Assembly (NCBI GenBank): GCA_963971225.1
Contig: OZ020267.1
Location: 248,001-312,000 of the forward strand
Source: Melieria omissa
Taxonomy: Eukaryota; Arthropoda; Insecta; Diptera; Ulidiidae
DNA length: 64,000 nucleotides
Direction: 5' to 3'
Part shown: positions 46,113 through 57,446 of the stretch, piece by piece
Layout: every line of letters begins with the position of its first letter
How positions within the stretch are numbered: the stretch's first letter is position 1
Notes under the pieces: generated by a model
Told to the model about the DNA's origin: nothing
Database searches by the model: none
What the model saw: only the letters and a program-made list of their open reading frames with translations
Program-made: the position numbers and the translations under genes

Positions 46113-49089
46113 CACTAGTCAGAATAAGTTTGCGTACAAGGGGTACGTAGTTGTTTCAAATGAAAAATAAATCACTTAAAGTAATTTTTTAAAAACTTAG
46201 TTCTTTTTTTCCATTACGATAATAATATCAAAAACTTGACCAAACAGTAAAAGAAGAGCCAAAAACAAAATATGTTATGAATTCACCTCAGAAAAAGTTT
46301 GCGTACAAGATAAAGTTATGTAGTTAAAATTTAATTGAAACTAAGTTTTGTCCAAAAATGTATAACTTTGTGAATATGCTTTTCTCGCTTGAACTCCCTG
46401 CAGAAGTTTCGGCGTAAATTGTATTAAATTCGAAGTTTTTTCAGCATTTATTTTGTTACTAGCTGGGCCCCGCGGCTGCGCACGCAAGCTCTCTTTTTTC
46501 ACCCGATACATATTTTGAACGCATGGTCGAACCCATTTTGATTTAAATAAAAACATATGTCTATTATCTTTGATGCCAAGTGGTTCTAAAAATTGTGAAG
46601 TCAAAAGGCCCTTTAAATCATGAGTTATTCACGTTTACTCTAAACAAAATCTTAACCCTTAGTTTACCACGGTAGATTTCGATTTTCAAAAATATGAAAA
46701 AAACATTGTAATTATTTCCCGATTTAAATGCTTTTTGTCCAAGTTTGATGTCAAAAGGACCAATAAATCGTGTTTCCATGCAAACTGTTAACCCATTGTT
46801 GACCCCGTTACATTTTGATTTTCAAAAAAGTGAAAAACACGTGTCAAATTATTTCTCACTCAGAGTACTTTCACAAAGTTTGAAGTCAGTGGGCCCGTTA
46901 ATTTATTTTTTTTACAGTTTCGCCATACAAACTTTTAACCGGTCGTTGACCCCGTCCGATTTTAATATTTGGAAAAAATGAAAAACACGTATCGAGTTAT
47001 TTTACAGTTGAAGTACTTTCACCAAATTTTAAAGTTAGAAGGCCAAAAAAATTTTTTCTTCATATATACTTTTAATCCGTCGTTGATCCAGTTAGATTTC
47101 GATTTTGAAAATAATGAGAAACGCGTGCATAATTTTTTTATTTCAAGTATTTTTATAATTTTTGAAGTCAATAGGCCTATCGGTTCATGTTTTTTTCGAG
47201 TCTACCCTTAAACAAATCTTAACCCATTATTGGTCCAGTTAAATTTTGATTTTTGAAAAATTATAAAATACGTATCGAATTATTTTTTGTTTAGAGTATT
47301 TTCAGGAAGTTCGAAATCAATATGTCTCTTAAATCACTTTTCTTCATACAACACCTTCACACATGTTTTGCCCCTTTACACCCTGAATTTCAAAAAATCC
47401 CGTCTTAGCGGAGGTTCATTTTTCAAGATGTATCTACAGTTCAAATTTCATGTTCGTAGCTTCAGCGGTTTGGGCTGAGCGATGATGAATCAATCAATCA
47501 ATCAATCAGTCAGTCAATTAGGGCAAACAATCTATGTATATAAAAATGGAGGCGGTACCACACCCTCTTGTCCAGTGCTCACAACTTTCTTCTAGTCGAA
47601 TTGTGCTACTAAGTGGAAAGTTCGTACCAAGTTTCACTGATGTGTGTGTGTACTGCATAACTGTCTGAGCATAAAAAATGTGCCACGCCCTTTGACCAAC
47701 GCCCCATTCCCTCTATTGAAAGATATGATTAAGTGGTAGGTTCATACCAAGTTTCATTGATGTACGACTTACAGTTCTGCTGCATAAAAACTTTGCCACG
47801 CCCCTTGTTCAACGCCCATAAAATATTATCGGTAGAATGACACTTCTATGGGACGATGGCATATTCAATTTCAATACTGTGCGGCTTACAATTCCGGAGC
47901 TATTTCATATAAAAGATTAGAGTTGTATGGACGGAGCCACGCCCTCGTGTTAAATACCCGCTTCATTCCTCTGCCGACAGATATGACTGAATGGTAAATT
48001 CGTACTAAGTTTCATTCATGTGCGACTAACAGTTCCAAAATTATGCGGATAGTTTGGGTCAAAAAAATGTGCCACGCCCCTTGTCCAACGTCCATAAAAT
48101 TTTAACATTGGAATAACACATCTATGAGGCGACGCCTCACTAATTTTCAATGCTGTGCGACTTACAATTCCGAAGCTATTCCATTTAAAAGATTTGAGTT
48201 GTATGGGCGGTGCCACACCCCCTGGTCCAATACCCACCCCATTCCGTCGGTCGAAGGACATGATTAAATAGTAAGTGTGAACTAAATTTAATTGATGTGT
48301 GACTTATGGTTCCAAAGTTATTGTCTAAAAATGTATTCTGGTGGCGCCACGCCCCGTTTTCCCGACTTTTCTTTTTTTATAAACCTTCACGTAACAATTT
48401 CGAACAACCCCGCCGAAGGAAGTATCCAAGTTGGTCCAGCCGTTCTCGACTGATACGCAGTCGAATGGACCACGATTCATTTTTATATATATAGATTTCT
48501 GTACATTTCTGAAGATATTGGATGCAACTAACCTTAGATTAAGATGCACTGATCGCAAACAATATAATCCTCTTGCTCGGGTAGCTTGAAAAAATGGCCA
48601 GATCGTAGTAACGTCGCAAGATTTTCTGTTTTTTCGGGATTTAAGATGGCTTTTTGAAATGACGAATGTGCTTTCCCAAAAGTTTCCCTAATTTCATGAA
48701 TTTGTTTGTCAATTTTGGAAAGTTCTAGTAAGATTATCATTTTATCCATTTTTAATTTTTTCTGATGGATTCTATTGCTTTCTATAAAATTTCAAGCACA
48801 TATACGGTTCCAAATAATTTACAAGTCCGTTTACTATTCAATGGAATACGAATTTTCCAAAAAAAATAAAAAGCATAACCGGAAATTCCTGTTATAAGTT
48901 TTGTACGCAAACTTATTGGTGAGTATATTACAATACGAATACATGGAAAAGTGTTATTTTAATTCATCTAAATCAGAACAAAAAGTGCAATTAAGGCATA
49001 TTTGAAAAATGTGGATACGTTTTAGTAAAATCAAAAATAATCATAACATAATTTTTACTTGGCTGTACGCAAACTTATTCTGACTAGTG
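46113..49089 (-). mobile_element. IR/DR Tc1-like element carrying internal tandem-repeat insertions
   Basis: Perfect 26-bp terminal repeats (CACTAGTCAGAATAAGTTTG.. at 46113-46138, complement at 49064-49089) are flanked by TA. A second copy of AAGTTTGCGTACA lies about 165 bp inside each end (46296-46308 and 48902-48914), the IR/DR arrangement known for part of the Tc1 family. On the minus strand, 48749-48534 encodes an N-terminal transposase piece (IHEIRETFGKAHSSFQKAI). A further scrap (LLQGVQARKAYSQSYT) is at about 46350-46400. Between them sits about 2 kb of foreign repeat. Confidence 0.85.
46458..48494 (+). repeat. Composite repeat insertion: ACTAGCTG start, ATATATAGAT end, two tandem arrays
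   Basis: Begins ACTAGCTGGGCCCCGCGGCT and ends TTTTATATATATAGATT, a start/end pair I recall from dispersed repeats in many insects. The first half (46600-47350) is a diverged array of about five ~140-bp units keyed on TTGACCCCGTT..ATTTTGATTTTC (about 46660, 46797, 46942, 47081, 47228). After GGTTTGGGCTGAGCGATGAT and an AATC run (about 47486-47513), the second half (47540-48360) holds about seven ~130-bp units keyed on GTGCCACGCCC. It ends with a GTTGGTCCAGCCGTTCTCGA motif. Confidence 0.7.
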
Positions 49090-49091
49090 TA

Positions 49092-49641
49092 TAATGTTAA
49101 TAAAAAAAACTTATTAATGCACGAAAATATGTTACTTAATAATATAATTAGTTATAGAATGTCATCTGCATGCCTCAAACATATTCCTAAAAGAAAAAAC
49201 TGCCTATAGTTGAATCTCCCAAAATGCAACCAAACTGTTTCAGCAGTGGTTGCAAATAGCGAAAAGTTGCAGTCATTGAATGGATTTGAAAAAACTTCAA
49301 GTATTCAGTACAATCACATTTTATTGAGAAAGAGGTGCATTTAATATTCAAAATAAATTCGCTAATCGACTAAACTTGGATATTTATGATTTCTCTCTGT
49401 TGGTAGATTTGATTCCGATTTCGACTTTCAGAACTAAGTGTAGGTCTTCCTCAATCCGAAAAAATCCCAGTTATTAAAAAAATGTTTAGCATGTGCAGTG
49501 TTAAAAATACTTGATGGGAAACGTGATAAACTGACACAGTAGTATATGTTATTTTGTTAGTGCTAATGTTCGCAATGAGGGCGAGGGAGTCAATTTATGT
49601 GCATATTTCTTCAAAAGCGTAAATTAAATATTTAAAATGGA
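49092..49641. other. AT-rich gene-free spacer
   Basis: No supported feature was recognised here. Confidence 0.35.
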
Positions 49642-49655
49642 TAAGTAAGTTTAAT

Positions 49656-50002
49656 TAAATTTAAGCAGCCGCCGTGGCTCAGTTGGTTAGTGCGCGGTCC
49701 AACGAGTCGCATGCAGAGCGACGCAAGATCGAATACTGCATGTAGTAACACCTAAAAAAAATAACGGGAAACTCGTTTTCTCTTTCGGTGGCTGTCCTCT
49801 CAGCTGGAAATGGCAAACCTCTGAGAGTAAAAATTGCCTATGAAAAAGCTCCCAACCTGCCGTTCGGAACCGGCATAAAACTGTAGGTCCCTTCCACCCG
49901 CGTACAAAATTCACACGCACAACACGGGTGGTTGCGGGAAGCTAGGCCTTAGTCTCGCGTAAGCGGGCTGTCGTGCCAATCAATTATTATTATTATTATT
50001 AT
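49656..50002 (+). mobile_element. tRNA-derived SINE with 14-bp target duplication
   Basis: The body starts near GCAGCCGCCGTGGCTCAGTT. TGGCTCAGTTGG at 49675-49686 matches pol III box A, and AGATCGAATAC at 49726-49736 is a degenerate box B at tRNA-like spacing. The middle (AAAAGCTCCCAACCTGCCGT, then CGGAACCGGCATAAAACTGT) resembles a SINE core I recall as common in tephritid flies. The end is an ATT trinucleotide run (about 49983-50003). TAAGTAAGTTTAAT occurs immediately on both sides (49642-49655 and 50003-50016), a clear target-site duplication. Confidence 0.85.
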
Positions 50003-50016
50003 TAAGTAAGTTTAAT

Positions 50017-50826
50017 ACTACACATTAATTAATACTTACACATTATATGATGTAATATTTTAGAAATAATTTCAAAACAAAATTTCAATTTTAACACGGT
50101 TTCGCTTAACATTGCGTTTTCGAGGAACGTAACCATCGTGTAAAGCGAGGTCAACATGTATTATGATTTTTTTCTTTACACAACAATTTTGGTGGAAATT
50201 GGGTAGAATTTTTCAGGTTAGTTTGGTAGAAAATATTTTTCGGTTGCGGCAACACTGGACACAAGATACATATGACAACCCGGTAGACAATTCCTTCAAT
50301 ATTATTACGCGCCGCCTATCGGCCAGCAGCAACAATACTGTTTGCACACAGATGGCACCCAAATGAAATTAATGCAAAGAAAAAGTGAGCACAAACTCCA
50401 GGGTCTCTCCGCTCATCGCTTATTCTACGAATATTCGTGTAAGCGATAATCGATATCGAAACGCTCCTGTCATTTTCACTTTTGTCAGAAACGAAAATTT
50501 TTGTGCAGAAACTTCACGCAGAGATCAGAGAACTGATTGCAGAGTTGCGCCCTGCTGGAACTACGTCTTTCGTAAACAAAGCAGAAGGGTGGGGACTTCG
50601 GGCCGAAGTGAAATTGAAGCAGACTACACAGAAAGCGTTTGCGGAGTGTTACGGACTGCCGTGAGCTGGAGGGATTGACCAACTATACCGTTACCCTAGC
50701 AGTTGTTGCTGTTGTGGACACATATGCTAAGAGAGCGTCAGTGGAAAACCATTGAGCGTTGAACACGCCACCATTCGATAGCACACGCCACAACAAACCA
50801 AAACACCAACAGAAAAACCACGAAAA
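50017..50826 (+). promoter_or_regulatory. Trc8 upstream region / probable promoter and 5' UTR
   Basis: The 0.8 kb between the SINE and the Trc8 start codon has no TATA box at a clear position. AATCGATA (50448-50455), overlapping the palindrome CGATATCG, resembles the DRE element of fly housekeeping promoters. The 5' UTR probably lies within about 50480-50826. The CGAAAA before the ATG is acceptable start context. The exact transcription start cannot be read from the sequence alone. Confidence 0.4.
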
Positions 50827-53800
50827 ATGTCGATTCGCACCAAAGTGCTCGGCATGGTAGACGTGATGATGCGCGTACCGCCTATTCTAGTAATTGATGA
50901 GATCTTGAAGATTGGCATGGGGCTTCCGACACGTTTCTATCCCGCAACCGCGACACTTGGTTCTGGCAGCGGAGCGGAAAACAACAGTAGCATTGATATC
51001 AGGAGCGACGGCGTTATCATCGACCAGCTGGACCCATTATCTGCGAACGGTGGTCAAAGCGCTTCACTGACAAATGGCACAAGGACCATCGAACTGGAGC
51101 AGGCAATAGAAAATGCATCTGCGTCGGCTGCGACGGGTGGAGTTCTCAGCAGTTCCTTCGGTGTCCTGATGGACGAGCTGGCGCAGGACACGTATTTATC
51201 CGACGTTTTGTCAATCACCTCTGTCAAGTTTGTTATCTGTTTAATCGGTGAGTAGTGTTTCATTACCAGAATTGTTTTAAAAGGGCGTAGGAAGCTTTGT
51301 CCTTTTTCTCTGCATGCTGTTTGCCAGGTATGAAACTTTATAGCCTGCAAGCGCAACAGCTTCCAGCAACGTTATCAGACCCAATTTCATCAAATGCTGC
51401 ATCGCGTCGTTTAAACTTTGCACTTTTGTATTGTTTCTACTTCGCTATTCGCGCTCTGCAGTCAGCTCACACTTTTCATCATGACTCAACAAGTTAAATC
51501 CGATGTAAATGCTGAGTGTTTTGTGTTTTGATGCCAACTTTTGCAGGATGCGTTTCGCAATAAAATTATGATACCAATTTCCACATCTGATTAGTAATTT
51601 CAGTCATTTCCCATTCCTTAGAATATCGCAGGAATGGGATATTCGCATTCCATAGAATAGTGCACCCTTATATCCTGCACGCTAGTTTGTTGTTATTAAA
51701 AACTAAAACAAAAAAAACTAGACTGATCCGACTACCACTCTATGTATTTCAAAGTACTCATTCTAGGCTTAGCAAATACTATAGCACAGCATAGTTCAGC
51801 TGGTCAAGACTCACTGCTTTAGAATATTTTTGAAATATGTTGGCATAAGTTGTAATTTGGAAATCGTACGACAAAGAAGAAGTGCACTATGTAATTAACT
51901 TGTGGATTGTGGAGGAAATCTCTTTGCCCGCTCTCTCTATTTTCTGCTTGTATTTTACAGTGTTTTTGTGCGCCGCTTGCATATTTATGCTTTGGACTCG
52001 CCACCTAGTTATGGTGTACATGTTCGTGGTATCACTGGGCCTCACTTTTCTCTCATACTGGTCAAACGTGTCAGCGCTGGCGCTGATGGAGAATGGTCCG
52101 TGCATACTAGAAGACATTCTGTCGTTCAACATAACGCGATTGCTAGACACGGGCGGCGTGGCCATGTCGCTAGTACCACACTTGGTAGCGCAATGGTTCA
52201 TGGGCATGTTATTCGCGTATGTGCATCTCGGACCGCGCTACGGTCTGCTGCAGAAAGGAATGCCGGCGATATTTGCCAGCCCCATACTTTTGGTCATGCT
52301 GCCCCTACCCCCTCGCCTCATTCGGGAAATGCCTGTAATTGCCGGTGCTATTCCGCTGATCCTTACCAAAATTACGTTACTGAGCAGTGCTATGGACGCT
52401 GGTAAAACCGTGTACAACGGTTATCAATATGCCATGAATTTTGTATCTAACTTCGGTCTATCGGCATTAATTGAAAACGAATGGCAGCGCCTTAACGTGC
52501 CCAGTGTGCTGCGAGTTTTCTGGACAATAAGGTCAGCTGTTAATATACCCGGTGTTAATGGAAGCAGTCTACATAAAATCTTCTTTCTTATTGCTCTTCA
52601 TATAGAATTGCCCAGGAGTTGATATCGATGGTGATGACCGAGAGCATTACTTCGCTCAGTGTCTTACCTACTGTGCAGAAACTTCTCGTTGACGGCTGCG
52701 AAACACTGACCGCGGTACTGGGCATGACGTCGATCATTTCGGTAATCTGCCACTACATTGGCAAGGCATTCCAATGGTATCTTCTGACATTCGACAACGA
52801 CGAGGAGAAGTCATTAGGGACGGTATCCGCTGTGCTTTTCTACATTCTAGCATTGCAGACAGGTCTTACTTCGCTTGCACCGGAGAAACGTTTTGTGCGT
52901 CTGTGCCGCAACCTCTGCCTTTTAATCACTGCTCTTTTACATTTCCTGCACAATATCGTATCACCGATCCTGATGTCACTGAGTGCCGCGCGTAATCCGT
53001 CCCGAAAGCGACACGTACGCGCCCTTAGCGTTTGTGCATTTCTCGTAATCTCTCCAATATGCTTGCTGGCCGCGCTCTGGTCGCGTCACTCGCCGTCGAC
53101 ATGGTTGCTGGCGGTTACTGCTTTTTCCGTAGAAGTGGTAGTCAAGGTTGCATTTATTTGTGTTTGATACTGTCGAGTACTAAATCAGCATTCTTACGTT
53201 TTGATAGGTCCTCGTTTCTCTGGCAACATACACGCTTTTCCTGCTGGATGCGCACCGTCAAACGTTCTGGGAGAAACTGGATGACTACCTGTATTATGTA
53301 CGAGCATTTGGCAATTCAGTCGAGTTTTTCTTTGGCATTTTGCTTTTCTTTAACGGTGCTTGGATTTTAATATTTGAGTCCGGTAAGTTGCTAACAAAGT
53401 GTACCATTGTTGATACATAGCATCGCTCTCACCGTTTGTTTTTTAATTGAGGTGAGGTAAATGGGTTCTCTGAACATCTCTCTAATCAATGTAAAAATAC
53501 GAAGAAACCTTTTTTATTCACCATCTTCGTTAGCATCATTTCATGGCATGTCAATTATTCTATCTTTTGAAATCGATTTTCACAGATTCTGATCCTTTCA
53601 AATTCCATTTCCTTCATGCATTCATTCGTATTTCACCTAAGTACATTTCATGATACATTTGGCGTTCGATACTGCCACTTTTTCAAGTTTATCATTCATA
53701 TTAGCAAAGTCGCCGAGAGCAGCAAAATGTGTGTGCATGTAAAACTTTTTATTTGGTTGATTGGTACCGTATAATGTAACTTGATAGCCCAAAATGCTAC

Positions 53801-54514
53801 AGGCGGCGCCATCCGAGCCATAATGATGTGCATCCATGCATACTTCAACATTTGGTGTGAAGCGCGTGCTGGCTGGTCCGTGTTTATGAAGCGGCGTTCG
53901 GCAGTGCACAAGATATCAGCGTTGCCGGAAGCAACACCCGCCCAACTTCGCGCTTTTGACGATGTCTGCGCCATTTGCTATCAGGTAAATAACGGCTTTT
54001 AACGTATTTGTTATTCCTCTGACCGCTTGCTTCTGTTTACTTCGTTGCAGGACATGTATTCGGCGAAAATAACACGCTGTCGTCACTACTTTCATGGAGT
54101 GTGTCTGCGGAAGTGGCTGTATGTACAAGATCGCTGTCCGCTGTGCCACGAGATCATGATGTACACCGACAAGAGTGATGAGAATGACGGTCCTACCCCC
54201 GAGGCAGCACCGCCTATGGAAATCTACCCAAGAGATGTAAATTTGATCCAACCGTTATAGGACATATAAGAATGTATTCTTACTTTTGATAATAATAGGA
54301 TGACGATGGAACTGGAGAAGTGCAAAGACCATCACCGTTGCGGCATAGTGTTGCAAGCACATCCAGCGCAGTGGATTTAGCCTCGTCCTCAAGCAGTCCT
54401 GACACGTCGGCCACTGTTGCTGCCACATCGTCGGCGGCAGCAGTGGCCGCAGCGGCAGCGAGTAACACCAGCCAAACCTTCCGACTATCACCGGACATCG
54501 GGGTGCAAGATTAA
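50827..54514 (+). CDS. Trc8: TRC8/RNF139-type multi-pass RING E3 ubiquitin ligase, seven coding exons
   Basis: Exons: 50827-51247, 51961-52531, 52606-53146, 53208-53382, 53803-53984, 54051-54236, 54299-54514. All introns are GT-AG and all phases agree, giving 763 residues. About 11 strongly hydrophobic segments lie between residues 135 and 600 (for example LVMVYMFVVSLGLTFLSYW, FFFGILLFFNGAWILIF). A RING-H2 domain follows at about residues 625-662 (CAIC, 11 residues, CRHYFH..C, CPLC), split between exons 5 and 6. The tail has a Ser/Ala-rich patch. TRC8 family members are ER-membrane E3 ligases with a sterol-sensing-like N-terminal region, and the fly protein is reported to act with VHL. The length is close to other insect TRC8 proteins. 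The terminal 62-nt intron, if retained, gives a shorter tail ending VNLIQPL. Confidence 0.95.
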
Positions 54515-54885
54515 ATTCGCATGGGAAGGTGAATAAGCGGATGGGTGGAGAACTAACTGGTAGTTCAGCCGCTACTCGACATATGCATATTGCTCGAGTT
54601 TTAGTGTATTTATGTAAAAATAATTTAAGTTTTTATGTTACTTAATCGTTTACGCAATGAAAATACAAAAATTACAAATAATCCTCACGCCACGCAGATC
54701 ACAAAGACAGGAAGCCAGATAAACGACCGGCATGCCCGGCAGACAACCAGCCAACACTACCTAAAATTGCGCCTCGGAAATGGTGGCGTTTGGTCATCAT
54801 CACTTAGAACAAGTGTCGATACGGAATTAAGATTTGGCTCTGTTTATGTGGTAACTGATGCTGATGCTGTTACTGATGCGGAATG

Positions 54886-54891
54886 AATAAA
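54886..54891 (+). terminator. Candidate Trc8 poly(A) signal
   Basis: AATAAA about 370 nt after the Trc8 stop codon. A second AATAAA at 55014-55019 is the alternative. The sequence alone does not show which is used. Confidence 0.4.
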
Positions 54892-55344
54892 GGCTGTTAC
54901 GTTCATCTTGCGCATTCTTGAAGTATGATGTATTGTAAATACTTTAAAGTAGCTCATTAGAGAGACACATAGACATACGGACTCAAAAACGCGCCACGTT
55001 AGTTGAAAGTAAAAATAAAAATTATATAATTTTGTATAATGTAAAAAATTAAGTAAATTGGCAAAAATTGCAAAATCTACAGTTCAAGTGTATGGGTTCA
55101 TGCTGGATTCGAGGTGAAGTAAATTTTACATGGACTGGACATGGCTTCGATTTATTACGATTTAATACAAGAAAGTGTATACAGATCTTAGCTACATTAC
55201 AATCTGGATAAGGGAAGAATGCAGACGAAGAAGGTATTTTGTGGCTCAAACAATCTCGTTGACTTGGCTCACTCAGGATTTCGCTTTGAACCAGAACCTA
55301 TTTTTTGTTTTAGACGTGGCGTTCATTGGAATGAAGCGGAAAAC

Positions 55345-56930
55345 TTTACGTGCATATCGAGCCCTTCCCGCGTTTTTATCGTATGAGCCAAAAACCAAAT
55401 TTTACAGGAGACGTCTTTTTTTGTTTTCTCTGCATTGGCGCAACAAAGCTGCATGATTTTTGGCATACACACTTTATTTAGGATTACACACTTGGAATAG
55501 GTTATTTTAGTAACTTCAGCAAAGCACAACTGTGTTATTTTGGACATACGATAATTTGTGCGGGCACTATTATGAGCGATTCAAATATTGCAGTGGCACA
55601 TACGATAAACTCGTTTCTAAGTAAAAAAAGAATGTTTTCCTTAATGTATTTTCATTTATTAAATACAAAATAATGTTACTTTCAGATTGACATAGTGTAA
55701 TTCATAGTGATATAGTGTAGTTTTATATAAAATATAAAAAAAATTTCAGAAAAATTAAATACAGTGGACGTCCAATATAGAGAATCTTATCGAAATTTAG
55801 AATCGATCGAATTTTTTTTTTGTTTTAAACCATCCTTCTTAAAGAAATAAATCTCACATATTCAGTTTTTAACCTTCTGCCTGTCCCTTGGGGTCTATTT
55901 GACCCCAGGCGGAATTAACAAAAAAACTGTTGAGCGGCTTTGTGTACTCGTGTACTTGTGTTATTTAGTGTTAATCGCGCTTACAACCCAATAACAAATC
56001 AAGAAAAACACTATTCGCTTTTCTTTTGTGATTTATGTGTAAGATTTCTTCATGTTTTGTCAGTAAATTATATAACAGTTTGATTGGGGTCATCTTGACA
56101 CCAAAGGACAGCGAAAGCAATTTTGAGCAAAGGACATGCAGAAGGTTAAAAAATATCATGTTTTATTCCAGAATTTTCGAAACACAAAATGGCTATATGT
56201 GTACAGTGAAAAGTCTTCGATGCGGATTGCTTCTTTACCGCAAGTAAACTTTTCTGTATGGACATTTTTTTTTATTGATTATTGAAATTTTAATTTTTAA
56301 AAGAAAACGCCGACCAAACGCAAAACAAATCCTGTGAAAATAATCAACAATGCATACAAACAGAACTTGAAAATATTAGTAACTTGACGTAAATTTGAAA
56401 GTTTTAACGTAACAAAAACAATTGAGGTACCGTTCACTTGACGAAACCAAACATTATTTCTCCTTCCCCGCTTTCCTACACAAATTTCTGGTTGTTCATT
56501 ACAACTTGTATCGCTGTCAATATAAGGGACCCGCGTTGATAATGCCTTACGGTTTGGGCACTGAAACAGAACATTTTTTTAGATCTTTTTTTTCTTTACT
56601 TTTTTTTTATTATCAAAGCATTTACTTCATTATTATTTTTTATTTTAAAATCAAATTAATGACCCTCAATTTACTCAATACGTAACTATGAACATGAAAA
56701 AAACCTTTTCCTGCAAATAGGCCATTGTTCACCTTCAGAAATTATATTATTAATAATAATAATAAAATTGTTTTTTCTCTAACTTCGTAACGGTTCATCG
56801 TAGAGAAGCTTTTGAGCTTTTAGGTACTGATGGCTAGTTTATAGTGCTATTGTTTTCGGTAAAAAAAATAATTTCGGTAAAAATGGCTCATACGATAAAT
56901 CGCGGGAAGGGCTCGATATGTCATATGCAT
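55345..56930. mobile_element. TIR element between Trc8 and the F-box gene, with a nested MITE
   Basis: ATATCGAGCCCTTCCCGCG at about 55353-55371, followed by TTATCGTATGAGCCA, faces the complementary arrangement at about 56886-56922 (TGGCTCATACGATAA, CGCGGGAAGGGCTCGATAT), roughly 36 bp of inverted end. CATACGATAA recurs inside the left end near 55546 and 55602. The interior is AT-rich with no transposase, so the copy is non-autonomous. Confidence 0.65.
55871..56147. mobile_element. Small MITE nested in the TIR element
   Basis: AACCTTCTGCCTGTCC at 55871-55886 faces GGACATGCAGAAGGTT at 56132-56147, one mismatch in 16. Subterminal GGGGTC motifs are also inverted (55890-55907 and 56086-56091). The length is 277 bp and it is non-coding. 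Confidence 0.6.
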
Positions 56931-57446
56931 TCCTACCACTGCGACTGCCGTTAAATTTCTTACTTTGTATTTAGTACAAAGTATAGAATATGGCACCAAA
57001 AGAATATAATATCTCAAAGCCGCACAGGTATTTGTACAACGTTTCCAAAACTTGACTACACTTGTGGAGTAGGGATATCAATGCTGGTGGAAATATCTAC
57101 TATTTAGGTGAATGCACAATCAAAGGAAGATACCATAACTCATATTTGCCAAAACTCAAACGCAGAAAGCACTCATTTCTTTTTGGTCCTCATTGCTATT
57201 AATTTGAATACCGTTTTACTATGTAGTACAAGTAACACGAAATGACACACAATGTAATTAAATTTGCTAGGACAGGTTTTTATAAATAACTTTATTTGCG
57301 CATAATCCAGCGGACGATTTTATCATCAATTTTAGGAAATAAATATTAATATGAAAACAAGGATGATTATACAGACGCAAAGATGCAACATATAAAACAA
57401 TGACAACAACAAATCGATCAACTTTCATTTTTACTGCAAAATTTGC
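56931..57446. other. Convergent intergenic end, 3' side of the F-box gene
   Basis: Contains the probable 3' UTR of the minus-strand F-box gene. TTTATT at 57291-57296 reads AATAAA on the minus strand, about 150 nt after the stop codon, and is a good candidate poly(A) signal. No other feature. Confidence 0.45.
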
